DNA from: Candidatus Nomurabacteria bacterium RIFCSPLOWO2_12_FULL_46_14
Lineage (GTDB): Bacteria; Patescibacteriota; Minisyncoccia; Phycocordibacterales; UBA9973
Direction: 5' to 3'
DNA length: 6,613 nucleotides
Assembly: GCA_001786225.1 (NCBI GenBank)
Contig: MFVV01000035.1
Coordinates: forward strand, 1 to 6,613
The notes beneath the pieces were generated by a model. The model was not told the DNA's origin, searched no databases, and was given only the letters and a program-made list of their open reading frames with translations. Position 1 is the stretch's first letter. The number at the start of each line of letters is the position of its first letter. The position numbers were made by a program, and so were the translations under genes. Below, piece by piece: positions 1 to 5,547 of the stretch.

Positions 1-36
1 TTTTCATTATAGCTTTGGCATGAATATAAAAAAACA

Positions 37-65
37 TTGACAATATGTTTATGATATGCTATGCT
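37..65 (+). promoter_or_regulatory. Sigma-70-type promoter of the DEAD-box helicase gene
   Basis: A perfect -35 box TTGACA (37-42) is followed after exactly 17 bp by an extended -10 element, TGc at 57-59 and TATGCT at 60-65 (4 of 6 matches to TATAAT). AT-rich sequence with an A-run lies just upstream (about 21-34). Transcription would start near 72, giving a leader of about 39 nt before the ATG at 111. The placement also argues against the in-frame ATG at 45, which falls between the two promoter boxes. This is the best promoter in the window; the call rests on motif and spacing only. Confidence 0.75.
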
Positions 66-95
66 TTTAACATCATTCTCATCTATATACATATT

Positions 96-100
96 GGGAG
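96..100 (+). promoter_or_regulatory. Shine-Dalgarno sequence for the helicase start
   Basis: GGGAG lies 10 nt upstream of the ATG at 111 and downstream of the predicted transcription start near 72. It supports 111 rather than 45 as the start codon. It is the only clear Shine-Dalgarno sequence in front of a gene in this window. Confidence 0.65.
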
Positions 101-110
101 TGACCCCATT

Positions 111-1373
111 ATGTACACACGCTATTCGGGCAGTCCGAGCAAATTCGGGCGCCGCGCGCCGTCCTTTAGAGGCAGGCCTCGTTTTCAAAAAAATAATACT
201 AAATTTGGCGGCCCACCCCGCCAGAGGCGGGGTGAACGCATAGATTTTTCGCGTTTCATTAAGAAAAATATTTACGTGGAGGAAAAGCCCTATGTTTCCG
301 AACACACCTTTGCTGATTTTCCTTTTAATCCGCAACTTCATAAAAATATTACAAAGGCTGGATTTATTCATCCGCGACCAATCCAAGACCAAGCGATACC
401 TTCTGTACTGAAAGGTCTGGATGTTTTCGGCATGGCCAATACGGGCACGGGCAAGACCGCCGCCTTTCTTCTGCCGTTGATTGAGAAGATTGCAAAGACT
501 AAGGGCCAGGCAAAAAGAGAAATGGTGCTAATTATGGCTCCAACTCGCGAATTGGCTCTCCAAATAGAAAATGATTTTAAAAATCTAGCTTTTAGTTTTG
601 GGATGTTTTCGGTGGCCTGCGTGGGAGGACTTCCGATAATGCGACAAATTGGTGAGATAAAAAGAGGAGTATCATTTGTTATAGGCACGCCTGGCAGACT
701 GCGTGATTTAATTGACAGAAAAGTTTTAGATTTATCTACTTGCCACTCTGTGGTGCTGGATGAAGCGGACCGAATGTTGGATATGGGATTCCGCGATGAC
801 ATGGTTTATATAATCGGTAAAACTAACAAAGAACGCCAGACACTATTTTTCTCGGCCACGCTTTCGTCGGAAATAAAAAAACTAACGGCGCAATATCTCA
901 AAGACCCGGTTTTTATTTCGGTCATATCCGGTGAAACGGCCAAGAATATAGACCAAGATGTGGTTCGCGCCAGAACCAAAGAAGAAAAATTGGAAAAGCT
1001 CCATGAGGTTCTCAAAAAAGGCCTGCCCACCGAAGAGGGGAGCAGTCGGCAAATGAAAACGCTAATTTTCCGAGAGATGAAACACAGCGTGGATACTCTC
1101 GCTAAGGAGCTAGGAGAGAAAGGATTTAAGGTGGGCGGTATCCACGGAGACAAAAGAAGCCGGGAACGCATTCGCATACTAGATTCCTTTAAAAAGGACC
1201 ACATAAACATTCTCATCGCCACGGATGTGGCGGCGCGAGGTCTGGATATCCCGGATGTTACCCATGTCATCAATTACGACATCCCGCAGAATTACGAAAC
1301 TTACGTGCACCGCATCGGCCGTACCGGCCGGTCTGGCAAAGCTGGCACCGCTCTTACTTTTGTGCCAGGGTAA
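111..1373 (+). CDS. DEAD-box ATP-dependent RNA helicase with Arg/Gly-rich N-terminal tail
   Basis: This 420-residue protein is a superfamily 2 RNA helicase that uses ATP to unwind short RNA duplexes or remodel ribonucleoprotein, probably in ribosome assembly or mRNA turnover. Residues 1-60 form a basic tail rich in Arg, Gly and Pro that probably binds RNA. The core motifs follow in order: Q motif around Gln92 (PIQDQAIP), Walker A ANTGTGKT (109-116), Ia PTRELA (144-149), GG (172-173), TPGR (193-196), DEAD (217-220), SAT (248-250), motif V ATDVAARGLDIP (370-381) and motif VI HRIGRTGR (400-407). All key catalytic residues are present. The start at 111 is chosen because the upstream ATG at 45 lies inside the promoter and GGGAG precedes 111. 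The protein stops 13 residues after motif VI, whereas most relatives continue further, so the C-terminus is unusually short. The subfamily (RhlE, DeaD or other) cannot be settled by eye. Confidence 0.93.
   Translation: MYTRYSGSPSKFGRRAPSFRGRPRFQKNNTKFGGPPRQRRGERIDFSRFIKKNIYVEEKPYVSEHTFADFPFNPQLHKNITKAGFIHPRPIQDQAIPSVLKGLDVFGMANTGTGKTAAFLLPLIEKIAKTKGQAKREMVLIMAPTRELALQIENDFKNLAFSFGMFSVACVGGLPIMRQIGEIKRGVSFVIGTPGRLRDLIDRKVLDLSTCHSVVLDEADRMLDMGFRDDMVYIIGKTNKERQTLFFSATLSSEIKKLTAQYLKDPVFISVISGETAKNIDQDVVRARTKEEKLEKLHEVLKKGLPTEEGSSRQMKTLIFREMKHSVDTLAKELGEKGFKVGGIHGDKRSRERIRILDSFKKDHINILIATDVAARGLDIPDVTHVINYDIPQNYETYVHRIGRTGRSGKAGTALTFVPG
214..234. repeat. GC-rich perfect palindrome inside the helicase tail coding sequence
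   Basis: CACCCCGCC (214-222) and GGCGGGGTG (226-234) are exact reverse complements with a 3-nt loop, giving a 9-bp stem of which 8 pairs are G-C. It lies within the Pro/Arg-rich tail codons. Smaller self-complementary stretches lie just upstream (GGCGC/GCGCC at 148-160 and GAGG/CCTC at 169-180). It could be a dispersed palindromic element or a result of Arg/Gly/Pro codon choice. It is too far from any gene end to be a terminator. Confidence 0.6.
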
Positions 1374-1377
1374 TGTA

Positions 1378-1629
1378 TTAAGCTTTTTCTATGAGCCCAG
1401 CTTTTAGGAGAGTAACATAGGCGCCGTTTTTCTTCATTGTGCGGAGGCCTTGGGTGGAAACTTCTATGTTGATGGATTTGTTTAGCTCAGGGATAAAAAT
1501 CCTCTTCTTTTGAAGATTTAAATATTTTCGTTTCTTGCCAGTAGGGTTGAATTTAGTAGCACGAGTCCTGTTTGAGTACCCGCCTCCCACTATTGAGCCC
1601 TTTTTTGTTATCGCGCATATTTTCGCCAT
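1378..1629 (-). CDS. rpmB: 50S ribosomal protein L28
   Basis: This 83-residue basic protein has the L28 pattern: an MAKICAITKKGSIVGGGYSN start, then NRTRATKFNPTGKKRKYLNLQ, a strand around RIFIPELNKSINIEVSTQGLR, and a C-terminal TMKKNGAYVTLLKAG. L28 is a small protein of the large ribosomal subunit needed for subunit assembly. The length matches the family (about 60-90 residues). There is one cysteine (Cys5) and no paired CxxC zinc site, so it is the zinc-free form. The ATG at 1629 is the family start; upstream on the minus strand there is only a weak purine stretch (GAGAAA). Its stop codon lies 4 nt from the helicase stop on the other strand, and I see no terminator hairpin between them. It is divergent from the M50 gene, so it is probably transcribed alone. 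Confidence 0.93.
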   Translation of the reverse strand: MAKICAITKKGSIVGGGYSNRTRATKFNPTGKKRKYLNLQKKRIFIPELNKSINIEVSTQGLRTMKKNGAYVTLLKAGLIEKA

Positions 1630-1646
1630 ATAGTGTTTCTCATGCT

Positions 1647-1652
1647 ATCATA
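1647..1652 (-). promoter_or_regulatory. Candidate -10 box for rpmB
   Basis: On the minus strand TATGAT occupies 1652-1647, 17 nt before the rpmB ATG, which would give a leader of about 10 nt. I find no good -35 box at the usual distance, where the palindrome at 1658-1678 begins. This is a weak call based on one hexamer in an AT-rich spacer. Confidence 0.25.
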
Positions 1653-1657
1653 AACTA

Positions 1658-1678
1658 AAGAGAAATGCAATTTCTCTT
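1658..1678. repeat. Palindrome in the rpmB/M50 divergent promoter region
   Basis: AAGAGAAAT (1658-1666) and ATTTCTCTT (1670-1678) are exact reverse complements around a 3-nt centre (gca). The dyad sits in the 62-bp spacer between two divergent genes and touches the TATAAT box of the M50 gene at its last base. That placement suits an operator for a dimeric repressor acting on both genes. No regulator gene is adjacent, so this is an inference from position. Confidence 0.4.
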
Positions 1679-1683
1679 ATAAT
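1678..1683 (+). promoter_or_regulatory. Perfect -10 box directly upstream of the M50 protease gene
   Basis: TATAAT ends 8 nt before the ATG at 1692. Transcription would start at about 1690-1692, at or next to the start codon, so the mRNA would be leaderless or nearly so. No Shine-Dalgarno sequence lies between the box and the ATG (the bases are GAAAAGTT). No convincing -35 hexamer is visible at 17 bp. Confidence 0.5.
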
Positions 1684-1691
1684 GAAAAGTT

Positions 1692-2318
1692 ATGGACGCA
1701 ACCAACGGCATTTTTTATATAGCGATACTGGTGATGTCGGTAGTGATTCACGAAATCTCTCACGGCTTTGTGGCGGAATATTTCGGCGACAGCACCGCTC
1801 GGCGGGCCGGGCGTCTGACCTTAAATCCTCTCCCGCACTTGGACCTATTCGGTTCGGTTATCGTACCCCTCCTGCTTATTGTCTCCCACGCGGGTTTTGT
1901 CATCGGCTGGGCCAAACCGGTACCGTATAATCCAGATAATTTAAGCAACCGCAAATGGGGTACGGTGGCGGTCGCCTCAGCCGGAGTTCTCGCCAACTTG
2001 CTGGTCGCCGCGATATTCGGCTTGCTTATCCGTTTCTCTGTCGCCTATAATATTGCGGTGCCGGAGGGTTTTGCCTTCATAACTTCAGCTGTGGTCATAG
2101 TTAATTTGGCCCTGGCCATTTTCAACCTTGTGCCGATTCCTCCGCTTGACGGCTCCAAAATTCTTTTCTCCCTACTACCGGCCTCCTTCTATAACTTCAT
2201 CGCATTTATGGAGCAGTGGGCATTATTCTTCATCATAATATTTATTTTCTACTTTGTGGATTATTTGAGCCCGATTTTGTTATATATATTTAAGTTCTTG
2301 ACCGGGCTTGCGTTTTAG
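1692..2318 (+). CDS. Site-2-protease-like M50 family membrane zinc metalloprotease
   Basis: This 208-residue polytopic membrane protein belongs to the short M50 (site-2 protease) group that cleaves peptide bonds within the membrane. The zinc motif HEISH (residues 20-24, with the catalytic glutamate at 21) sits in the first hydrophobic segment. The NPLPHLDLFG stretch (45-54) and GWAKPVP (72-78) follow, and the third zinc ligand is expected at Asp153 in NLVPIPPLDGSK (145-156). Hydrophobic segments lie at roughly 7-24, 53-72, 91-113, 128-148 and 172-205. There is no PDZ domain and the protein is much shorter than RseP, as is usual for this branch. The family's typical SAGP-type turn reads SAGVLAN (96-102) here, with Val in place of Pro. 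The substrate cannot be told from the sequence. It is divergent from rpmB and ends 51 nt before rpsL, and its stop codon forms part of an inverted repeat. Confidence 0.9.
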   Translation: MDATNGIFYIAILVMSVVIHEISHGFVAEYFGDSTARRAGRLTLNPLPHLDLFGSVIVPLLLIVSHAGFVIGWAKPVPYNPDNLSNRKWGTVAVASAGVLANLLVAAIFGLLIRFSVAYNIAVPEGFAFITSAVVIVNLALAIFNLVPIPPLDGSKILFSLLPASFYNFIAFMEQWALFFIIIFIFYFVDYLSPILLYIFKFLTGLAF

Positions 2319-2336
2319 CCCCCTAAATAGTATTAT
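2308..2336 (+). promoter_or_regulatory. Weak candidate promoter for the str operon
   Basis: TATTAT (2331-2336, 5 of 6 matches to TATAAT) has TTGCGT (2308-2313, 3 of 6 matches) 17 bp upstream. Transcription would start near 2343 and leave a leader of about 27 nt before rpsL. The -10 box lies in the loop of the inverted repeat at 2316-2358, so a transcript started here would not contain the complete hairpin. The -35 match is poor. Confidence 0.22.
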
Positions 2337-2365
2337 TTGCGGAGTCCTTAGGGGCTATTTTGTTT
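2316..2365 (+). terminator. Inverted repeat with T-rich tail between M50 gene and rpsL
   Basis: TAGCCCCCTAA (2316-2326), which includes the M50 stop codon, pairs with TTAGGGGCTA (2349-2358) through 10 pairs with one bulged C. The loop is 22 nt and the 3' arm is followed by TTTTGTTT. This fits a Rho-independent terminator of the M50 transcript. Because it ends 11 nt before the rpsL ATG, it could also act as an attenuator or a translational control site for rpsL. The long loop and the interrupted T-tract make it only a moderate terminator. Confidence 0.5.
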
Positions 2366-2369
2366 AGTT

Positions 2370-2792
2370 ATGCCTACCATCAACCAATTAATAAAAAATA
2401 AGAGAACCAAAACCCGCTCCAAATCCAAAGCGGTGGCGTTGGCACGCGGGTTTAATGTCCTTAAAAACCGCCCGGTTTTCTACCCGTCGCCTTTCAAACG
2501 GGGAGTTTGCACTAAAGTTTCCACCACCACCCCTAAAAAACCCAATTCTGCCCTCCGCAAAATTGCCCGAGTACGGCTGACCAATGGCATGGAAGTCACC
2601 GCCTATATCCCCGGCGAAGGCCATAATCTGCAGGAGCACTCCATTGTCATGCTCCGCGGCGGCCGGGTCAAAGACCTAATCGGCGTCCGTTATCACGTGG
2701 TGCGTGGTGTCTTGGATACCCAGGGCGTGGAGAAGAGGCGCCAGGGGCGCTCGCTTTATGGTAATAAGAAACCCAAAGAAAGTAAAAAGTAA
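2370..2792 (+). CDS. rpsL: 30S ribosomal protein S12
   Basis: S12 lies at the decoding centre of the small subunit and checks codon-anticodon pairing. This 140-residue protein shows the family hallmarks: PTINQLIKN at the start, KRGVCTKVSTTTPKKPNSAL (43-62), RVRLTNGMEVTAYIPG (67-82), EGHNLQEHS (83-91) and GGRVKDLIGVRYHVVRG (97-113). The segment between residues 20 and 42 is longer than in E. coli S12, as in Firmicutes-type S12. The lysines matching E. coli K42 and K87 are kept (Lys56 and Lys101), but the proline matching E. coli P90 is Ile104. No Shine-Dalgarno sequence precedes the ATG; the nearest GGAG is about 26 nt upstream. The gene opens the rpsL-rpsG-fusA operon. Its stop codon lies within a 7-bp tandem repeat. 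Confidence 0.97.
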   Translation: MPTINQLIKNKRTKTRSKSKAVALARGFNVLKNRPVFYPSPFKRGVCTKVSTTTPKKPNSALRKIARVRLTNGMEVTAYIPGEGHNLQEHSIVMLRGGRVKDLIGVRYHVVRGVLDTQGVEKRRQGRSLYGNKKPKESKK

Positions 2793-2817
2793 AAAGTAAA
2801 AAGTAAAAAGTAAAAAG
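2783..2817 (+). repeat. Five perfect tandem copies of a 7-bp repeat across the rpsL stop
   Basis: TAAAAAG is repeated five times without error (2783-2789, 2790-2796, 2797-2803, 2804-2810, 2811-2817). The second copy supplies the rpsL TAA stop (2790-2792), and the first copy encodes part of the lysine-rich S12 tail. As 7 is not a multiple of 3, successive copies place TAA in different frames, so the tract closes all three frames. Such repeats can gain or lose copies by replication slippage, which would change the rpsL-rpsG spacing while largely sparing S12. Confidence 0.9.
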
Positions 2818-2834
2818 TTATAAAGTTTATAAAG
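2818..2834 (+). repeat. Two copies of TTATAAAG directly before rpsG
   Basis: TTATAAAG occurs at 2818-2825 and again at 2827-2834, separated by a single T, and the second copy abuts the rpsG ATG. Each copy contains TATAAA, a -10-like hexamer. There is no GGAGG-type ribosome binding site; the AAAG ending just before the ATG is at most a very weak one. The repeat may be simple AT-rich drift or an accessory start site for rpsG. Confidence 0.5.
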
Positions 2835-3305
2835 ATGCGGAGAAAAATAAAAAATAAAAATATTACCGGGCCGGATTTTGTTTATAATTCCCAAAAGCTG
2901 GAAAAGTTTATCAACTACATTATGTGGTCCGGTAAAAAAGAAACCAGCCGCAAGGTGGTTTATAAAGCCTTTGAGATAATCAAAGAGAAAACCGGCAACC
3001 CCAATCCGCTGGAAGTTTTTGACCTGGCACTCAAGAATGCCGGTCCCTTAACCGAAGTACGTTCCAAAAGAATCGGCGGCGCTAACTATCAGGTGCCAAA
3101 AGAAGTGCGGCCGGAGCGGCGCCTGGCTCTCTCTATGCGCTGGATAAGGGACGCGGCCAGAGGAGGCAAAGGCAAACCGATGCATTTGAAATTGGCAGAT
3201 GAATTAATCGCGGCTTCCAAGAACGAAGGTTCCGCTGTCAAGAAAAAAGAAGATACGCACAAAATGGCTGAAGCCAACAAAGCCTTCGCGCATTTTGCTT
3301 GGTAG
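2835..3305 (+). CDS. rpsG: 30S ribosomal protein S7
   Basis: S7 binds the 3' domain of 16S rRNA early in assembly and lines the mRNA exit path and E site. The protein has 156 residues, the typical bacterial length. Family motifs are LEKFINYIMWSGKK (22-35), EVRSKRIGGANYQVPKEVRP (74-93), RRLALSMRWI (95-104) and the conserved tail KKKEDTHKMAEANKAFAHFAW. The N-terminus is basic and rRNA-contacting. It follows rpsL after 42 nt of AT-rich repeats and precedes fusA by 9 nt, so it is almost surely cotranscribed with fusA. In E. coli, S7 represses its own operon through a structured rpsL-rpsG spacer; the spacer here is AT-rich repeats with no visible equivalent fold, so that control is probably absent or different. 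Confidence 0.97.
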   Translation: MRRKIKNKNITGPDFVYNSQKLEKFINYIMWSGKKETSRKVVYKAFEIIKEKTGNPNPLEVFDLALKNAGPLTEVRSKRIGGANYQVPKEVRPERRLALSMRWIRDAARGGKGKPMHLKLADELIAASKNEGSAVKKKEDTHKMAEANKAFAHFAW

Positions 3306-3314
3306 TGTAAACAT

Positions 3315-5483
3315 ATGGAACGAGATTACCCTCTAGAAAAAGTAAGAAATTTTGGAATTATTGCGCACATTGACGCAGGCAAGACCACCACGACTGAGCG
3401 TGTGCTTTTTTATACTGGAGTATCCCATAAAATCGGTGAGGTGCATGAAGGCGATACTGTTATGGATTGGATGGAACAGGAGCGGGAGAGGGGCATCACC
3501 ATCACTTCGGCGGCGACCACCTGCTTTTGGACGCCGACTTACGAGGACCTGAAAGATAAAACCAAAAAAAATCGTTTCAATATCATTGACACGCCAGGTC
3601 ACATTGATTTTACCGTAGAGGTAAAGCGTTCCTTGCGCGTTCTAGACGGAGCAGTAGTGGTGTTTGACGGCGTGGCCGGCGTGGAGCCCCAGTCGGAAAC
3701 TAACTGGCGGTACGCGGACGAAGCCAAGGTGCCTCGCGTTTGCCTGATCAACAAACTGGACCGAACCGGGGCTTCTTTTGAGCATTCCTTTAGCACTATT
3801 TTAGACAGACTAAGCCGAAACGCGGTGCGCATGCAGATCCCAATAGGGCTGGAAGACAAGTTTGAAGGCGTGGTAGACCTGCTTCGGATGAAGGCCTATT
3901 ATTTTGAAGGCGAGATGGGCAATTTGGTGGTAGAAAAAGACTTGTCTGCGCAGGCAGGAATTCCAGAGAATGTCATAAAAGATGCGGAAAAATATCATTC
4001 TGAATTAGTGGAAAAAATAGTGGAAACAGACGACACCCTTATGACTGAATATTTGGAGGGCATGGTTCCCAACATAGATACTCTGAAAAAGACTTTACGG
4101 CGAGCCGTAATTGCTAATAAAATTTTCCCAGTACTCTGCGGCAGTGCTCTCAAAAACAAAGGCGTCCAGCTGGTGCTCGACGCGGTGGTGGATTATCTGC
4201 CGTCGCCACTGGATATTCCTCCCGTCCAGGGCATAACCGAAAATACTGAAGAGCACATTGAGAGGCACACTTCTGACCAGGAACCTTTTGCGGCCCTGGC
4301 TTTCAAAGTGGCTACCGACCCTTTTGTTGGCCAGTTGATTTTCTTCCGTGTCTATTCCGGAACTTTGTCCGCCGGCAGTTATGTCTATAATCCGAGAACT
4401 CGAAATAAAGAGCGCATCGGGCGGATTCTGCGAATGCACGCCAACGACCGGGAGGAAGTTAAAAAAGTTTTTGCCGGGGAAATTGCCGCGGCGGTGGGGC
4501 TTAAAGATACCATAACTTCAGACACTCTTTGCGACGAGAATCATCCGATAATTCTAGACCGGATTGTCTTCCCCGAACCGGTTATTTCGCTTCGCATCGA
4601 ACCAAAGACGAAGGCTGACCAAGAAAAAATGGGTATGGCGCTCAATCGTCTAGCACAAGAAGACCCTACTTTCAAAGTATCAACTGATCAAGAAACTGGC
4701 GAAACAATTATCGCTGGCATGGGCGAATTGCATCTGGAAATCATCGTGGACCGGATGAAGAGGGAATTCACCGTGGAAGCCAATGTAGGCAAACCACAAG
4801 TGGCATATCGTGAGACTATTAATGGTAGCGCTGAAGCCGAAGGCAAATATATCAAGCAGTCCGGCGGGCGCGGCAATTATGGCCATGTGAGAATCAAGGT
4901 TAAGCCCATGGAAGCGCTGACCAAAGAAGAGCTGGAAGACTTGCCTAAAAACACCAAACGTTCCCAAGGATTTGAGTTCGTGAATTCTATCAAGGGCGGA
5001 GTTATCCCCCAGGAATATATTCCCGCCTGCGAGAAGGGCTTCCGCGAAGGCCTGGACCGCGGCATCGTGGCCGGATTCAAGATGGTCAATGTCTCCGTGG
5101 ATTTATGGGACGGCTCTTATCACGAAGTGGACTCAAACGAAATGGCTTTCAAAATCGCTTCTTCTATGGCCGTGCAAGATGCCTGTAGACGCGCCAATCC
5201 GGTCATCTTGGAGCCGATGATGAAAGTAGAAGTAGTTACTCCAGATAAATTTATGGGAGACGTAACAGGAAATCTTTCTTCCAAGCGAGCTTTAATAGAA
5301 GGTATGGATGACCGAGGAATGAATAAAGTTATTCGCGCAATCGTGCCTCTATCTGAAATGTTCGGTTACATGACCGGCCTGCGTTCTATGACCGAAGGCC
5401 GCGCTTCTTTCACCATGGAATTCCTCCGCTACGACATCGTGCCCTCTAATGTGGCAGAGATTATAATCTCGGCGAGGAAATAA
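3315..5483 (+). CDS. fusA: Elongation factor G (translocation GTPase)
   Basis: EF-G drives movement of tRNA and mRNA after each peptide bond and helps split ribosomes. The GTPase motifs are complete: G1 AHIDAGKTT (17-25), G2 RGITIT (59-64), G3 DTPGH (92-96, with catalytic His96), G4 NKLD (146-149) and G5 GSAL (276-279). Domain II includes FKVATDPFVGQLIFFRVYSG, domain IV carries the tip loop SYHEVDSNE with His603 matching the functional tip histidine, and domain V ends with GLRSMTEGRASFTMEF. The protein has 722 residues, slightly longer than the usual 690-705. The extra length maps to a short insertion before G3 (about 73-86) and a charged insertion in domain IV (about 535-551). The start 9 nt after rpsG has no clear Shine-Dalgarno sequence, so translational coupling with rpsG is likely. 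The usual neighbour tuf does not follow. Confidence 0.98.
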   Translation: MERDYPLEKVRNFGIIAHIDAGKTTTTERVLFYTGVSHKIGEVHEGDTVMDWMEQERERGITITSAATTCFWTPTYEDLKDKTKKNRFNIIDTPGHIDFTVEVKRSLRVLDGAVVVFDGVAGVEPQSETNWRYADEAKVPRVCLINKLDRTGASFEHSFSTILDRLSRNAVRMQIPIGLEDKFEGVVDLLRMKAYYFEGEMGNLVVEKDLSAQAGIPENVIKDAEKYHSELVEKIVETDDTLMTEYLEGMVPNIDTLKKTLRRAVIANKIFPVLCGSALKNKGVQLVLDAVVDYLPSPLDIPPVQGITENTEEHIERHTSDQEPFAALAFKVATDPFVGQLIFFRVYSGTLSAGSYVYNPRTRNKERIGRILRMHANDREEVKKVFAGEIAAAVGLKDTITSDTLCDENHPIILDRIVFPEPVISLRIEPKTKADQEKMGMALNRLAQEDPTFKVSTDQETGETIIAGMGELHLEIIVDRMKREFTVEANVGKPQVAYRETINGSAEAEGKYIKQSGGRGNYGHVRIKVKPMEALTKEELEDLPKNTKRSQGFEFVNSIKGGVIPQEYIPACEKGFREGLDRGIVAGFKMVNVSVDLWDGSYHEVDSNEMAFKIASSMAVQDACRRANPVILEPMMKVEVVTPDKFMGDVTGNLSSKRALIEGMDDRGMNKVIRAIVPLSEMFGYMTGLRSMTEGRASFTMEFLRYDIVPSNVAEIIISARK

Positions 5484-5510
5484 AGCTTAAATAAGTTTTT
5501 CACTTCTTTC

Positions 5511-5547
5511 TATACAGGACCTCTACATAGGTCTTTTGCCTGTGCAT
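5511..5547 (+). terminator. Imperfect hairpin downstream of fusA, weak terminator candidate
   Basis: The 137-bp spacer after fusA contains ACAGG (5514-5518) pairing with CCTGT (5539-5543), and inside it ACCT (5519-5522) pairing with AGGT (5529-5532) around a 6-nt loop. The run CTTTTG is bulged on the 3' side. Read another way, GACCT/AGGTC (5518-5533) followed by TTTT is a minimal terminator. It is the best structure available to end the str operon, but the stems are short and the T-run is only four. The rest of the spacer (5548-5620) is AT-rich with a G-rich patch at 5571-5579, and I see no gene in it. Confidence 0.3.

Noticed and set aside
45..110. Longer helicase start at the ATG at 45, giving 22 extra hydrophobic residues that look like a signal peptide
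   Set aside because: This ATG lies between the -35 and extended -10 boxes of a strong promoter, so it would not be on the mRNA. The ATG at 111 has GGGAG at a good distance and begins the basic tail expected of such helicases.
368..1273. Two long minus-strand open frames (368-802 and 806-1273) opposite the helicase
   Set aside because: The plus strand here encodes all helicase motifs in order. The minus-strand products are Ser/Arg-rich, match no family I know, and are typical mirror frames of a coding gene.
1225..1407. Plus-strand frame overlapping the helicase end, considered as a frameshifted C-terminal continuation
   Set aside because: Its residues after 1373 show no helicase-like sequence and it runs into the rpmB antisense region, so it does not rescue the missing C-terminus.
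5484..5500. Possible terminator directly after fusA (AGCTT, AAAT loop, AAGTT, then T-run)
   Set aside because: The stem is only five mostly A-T pairs with one wobble, too weak for a convincing Rho-independent terminator.
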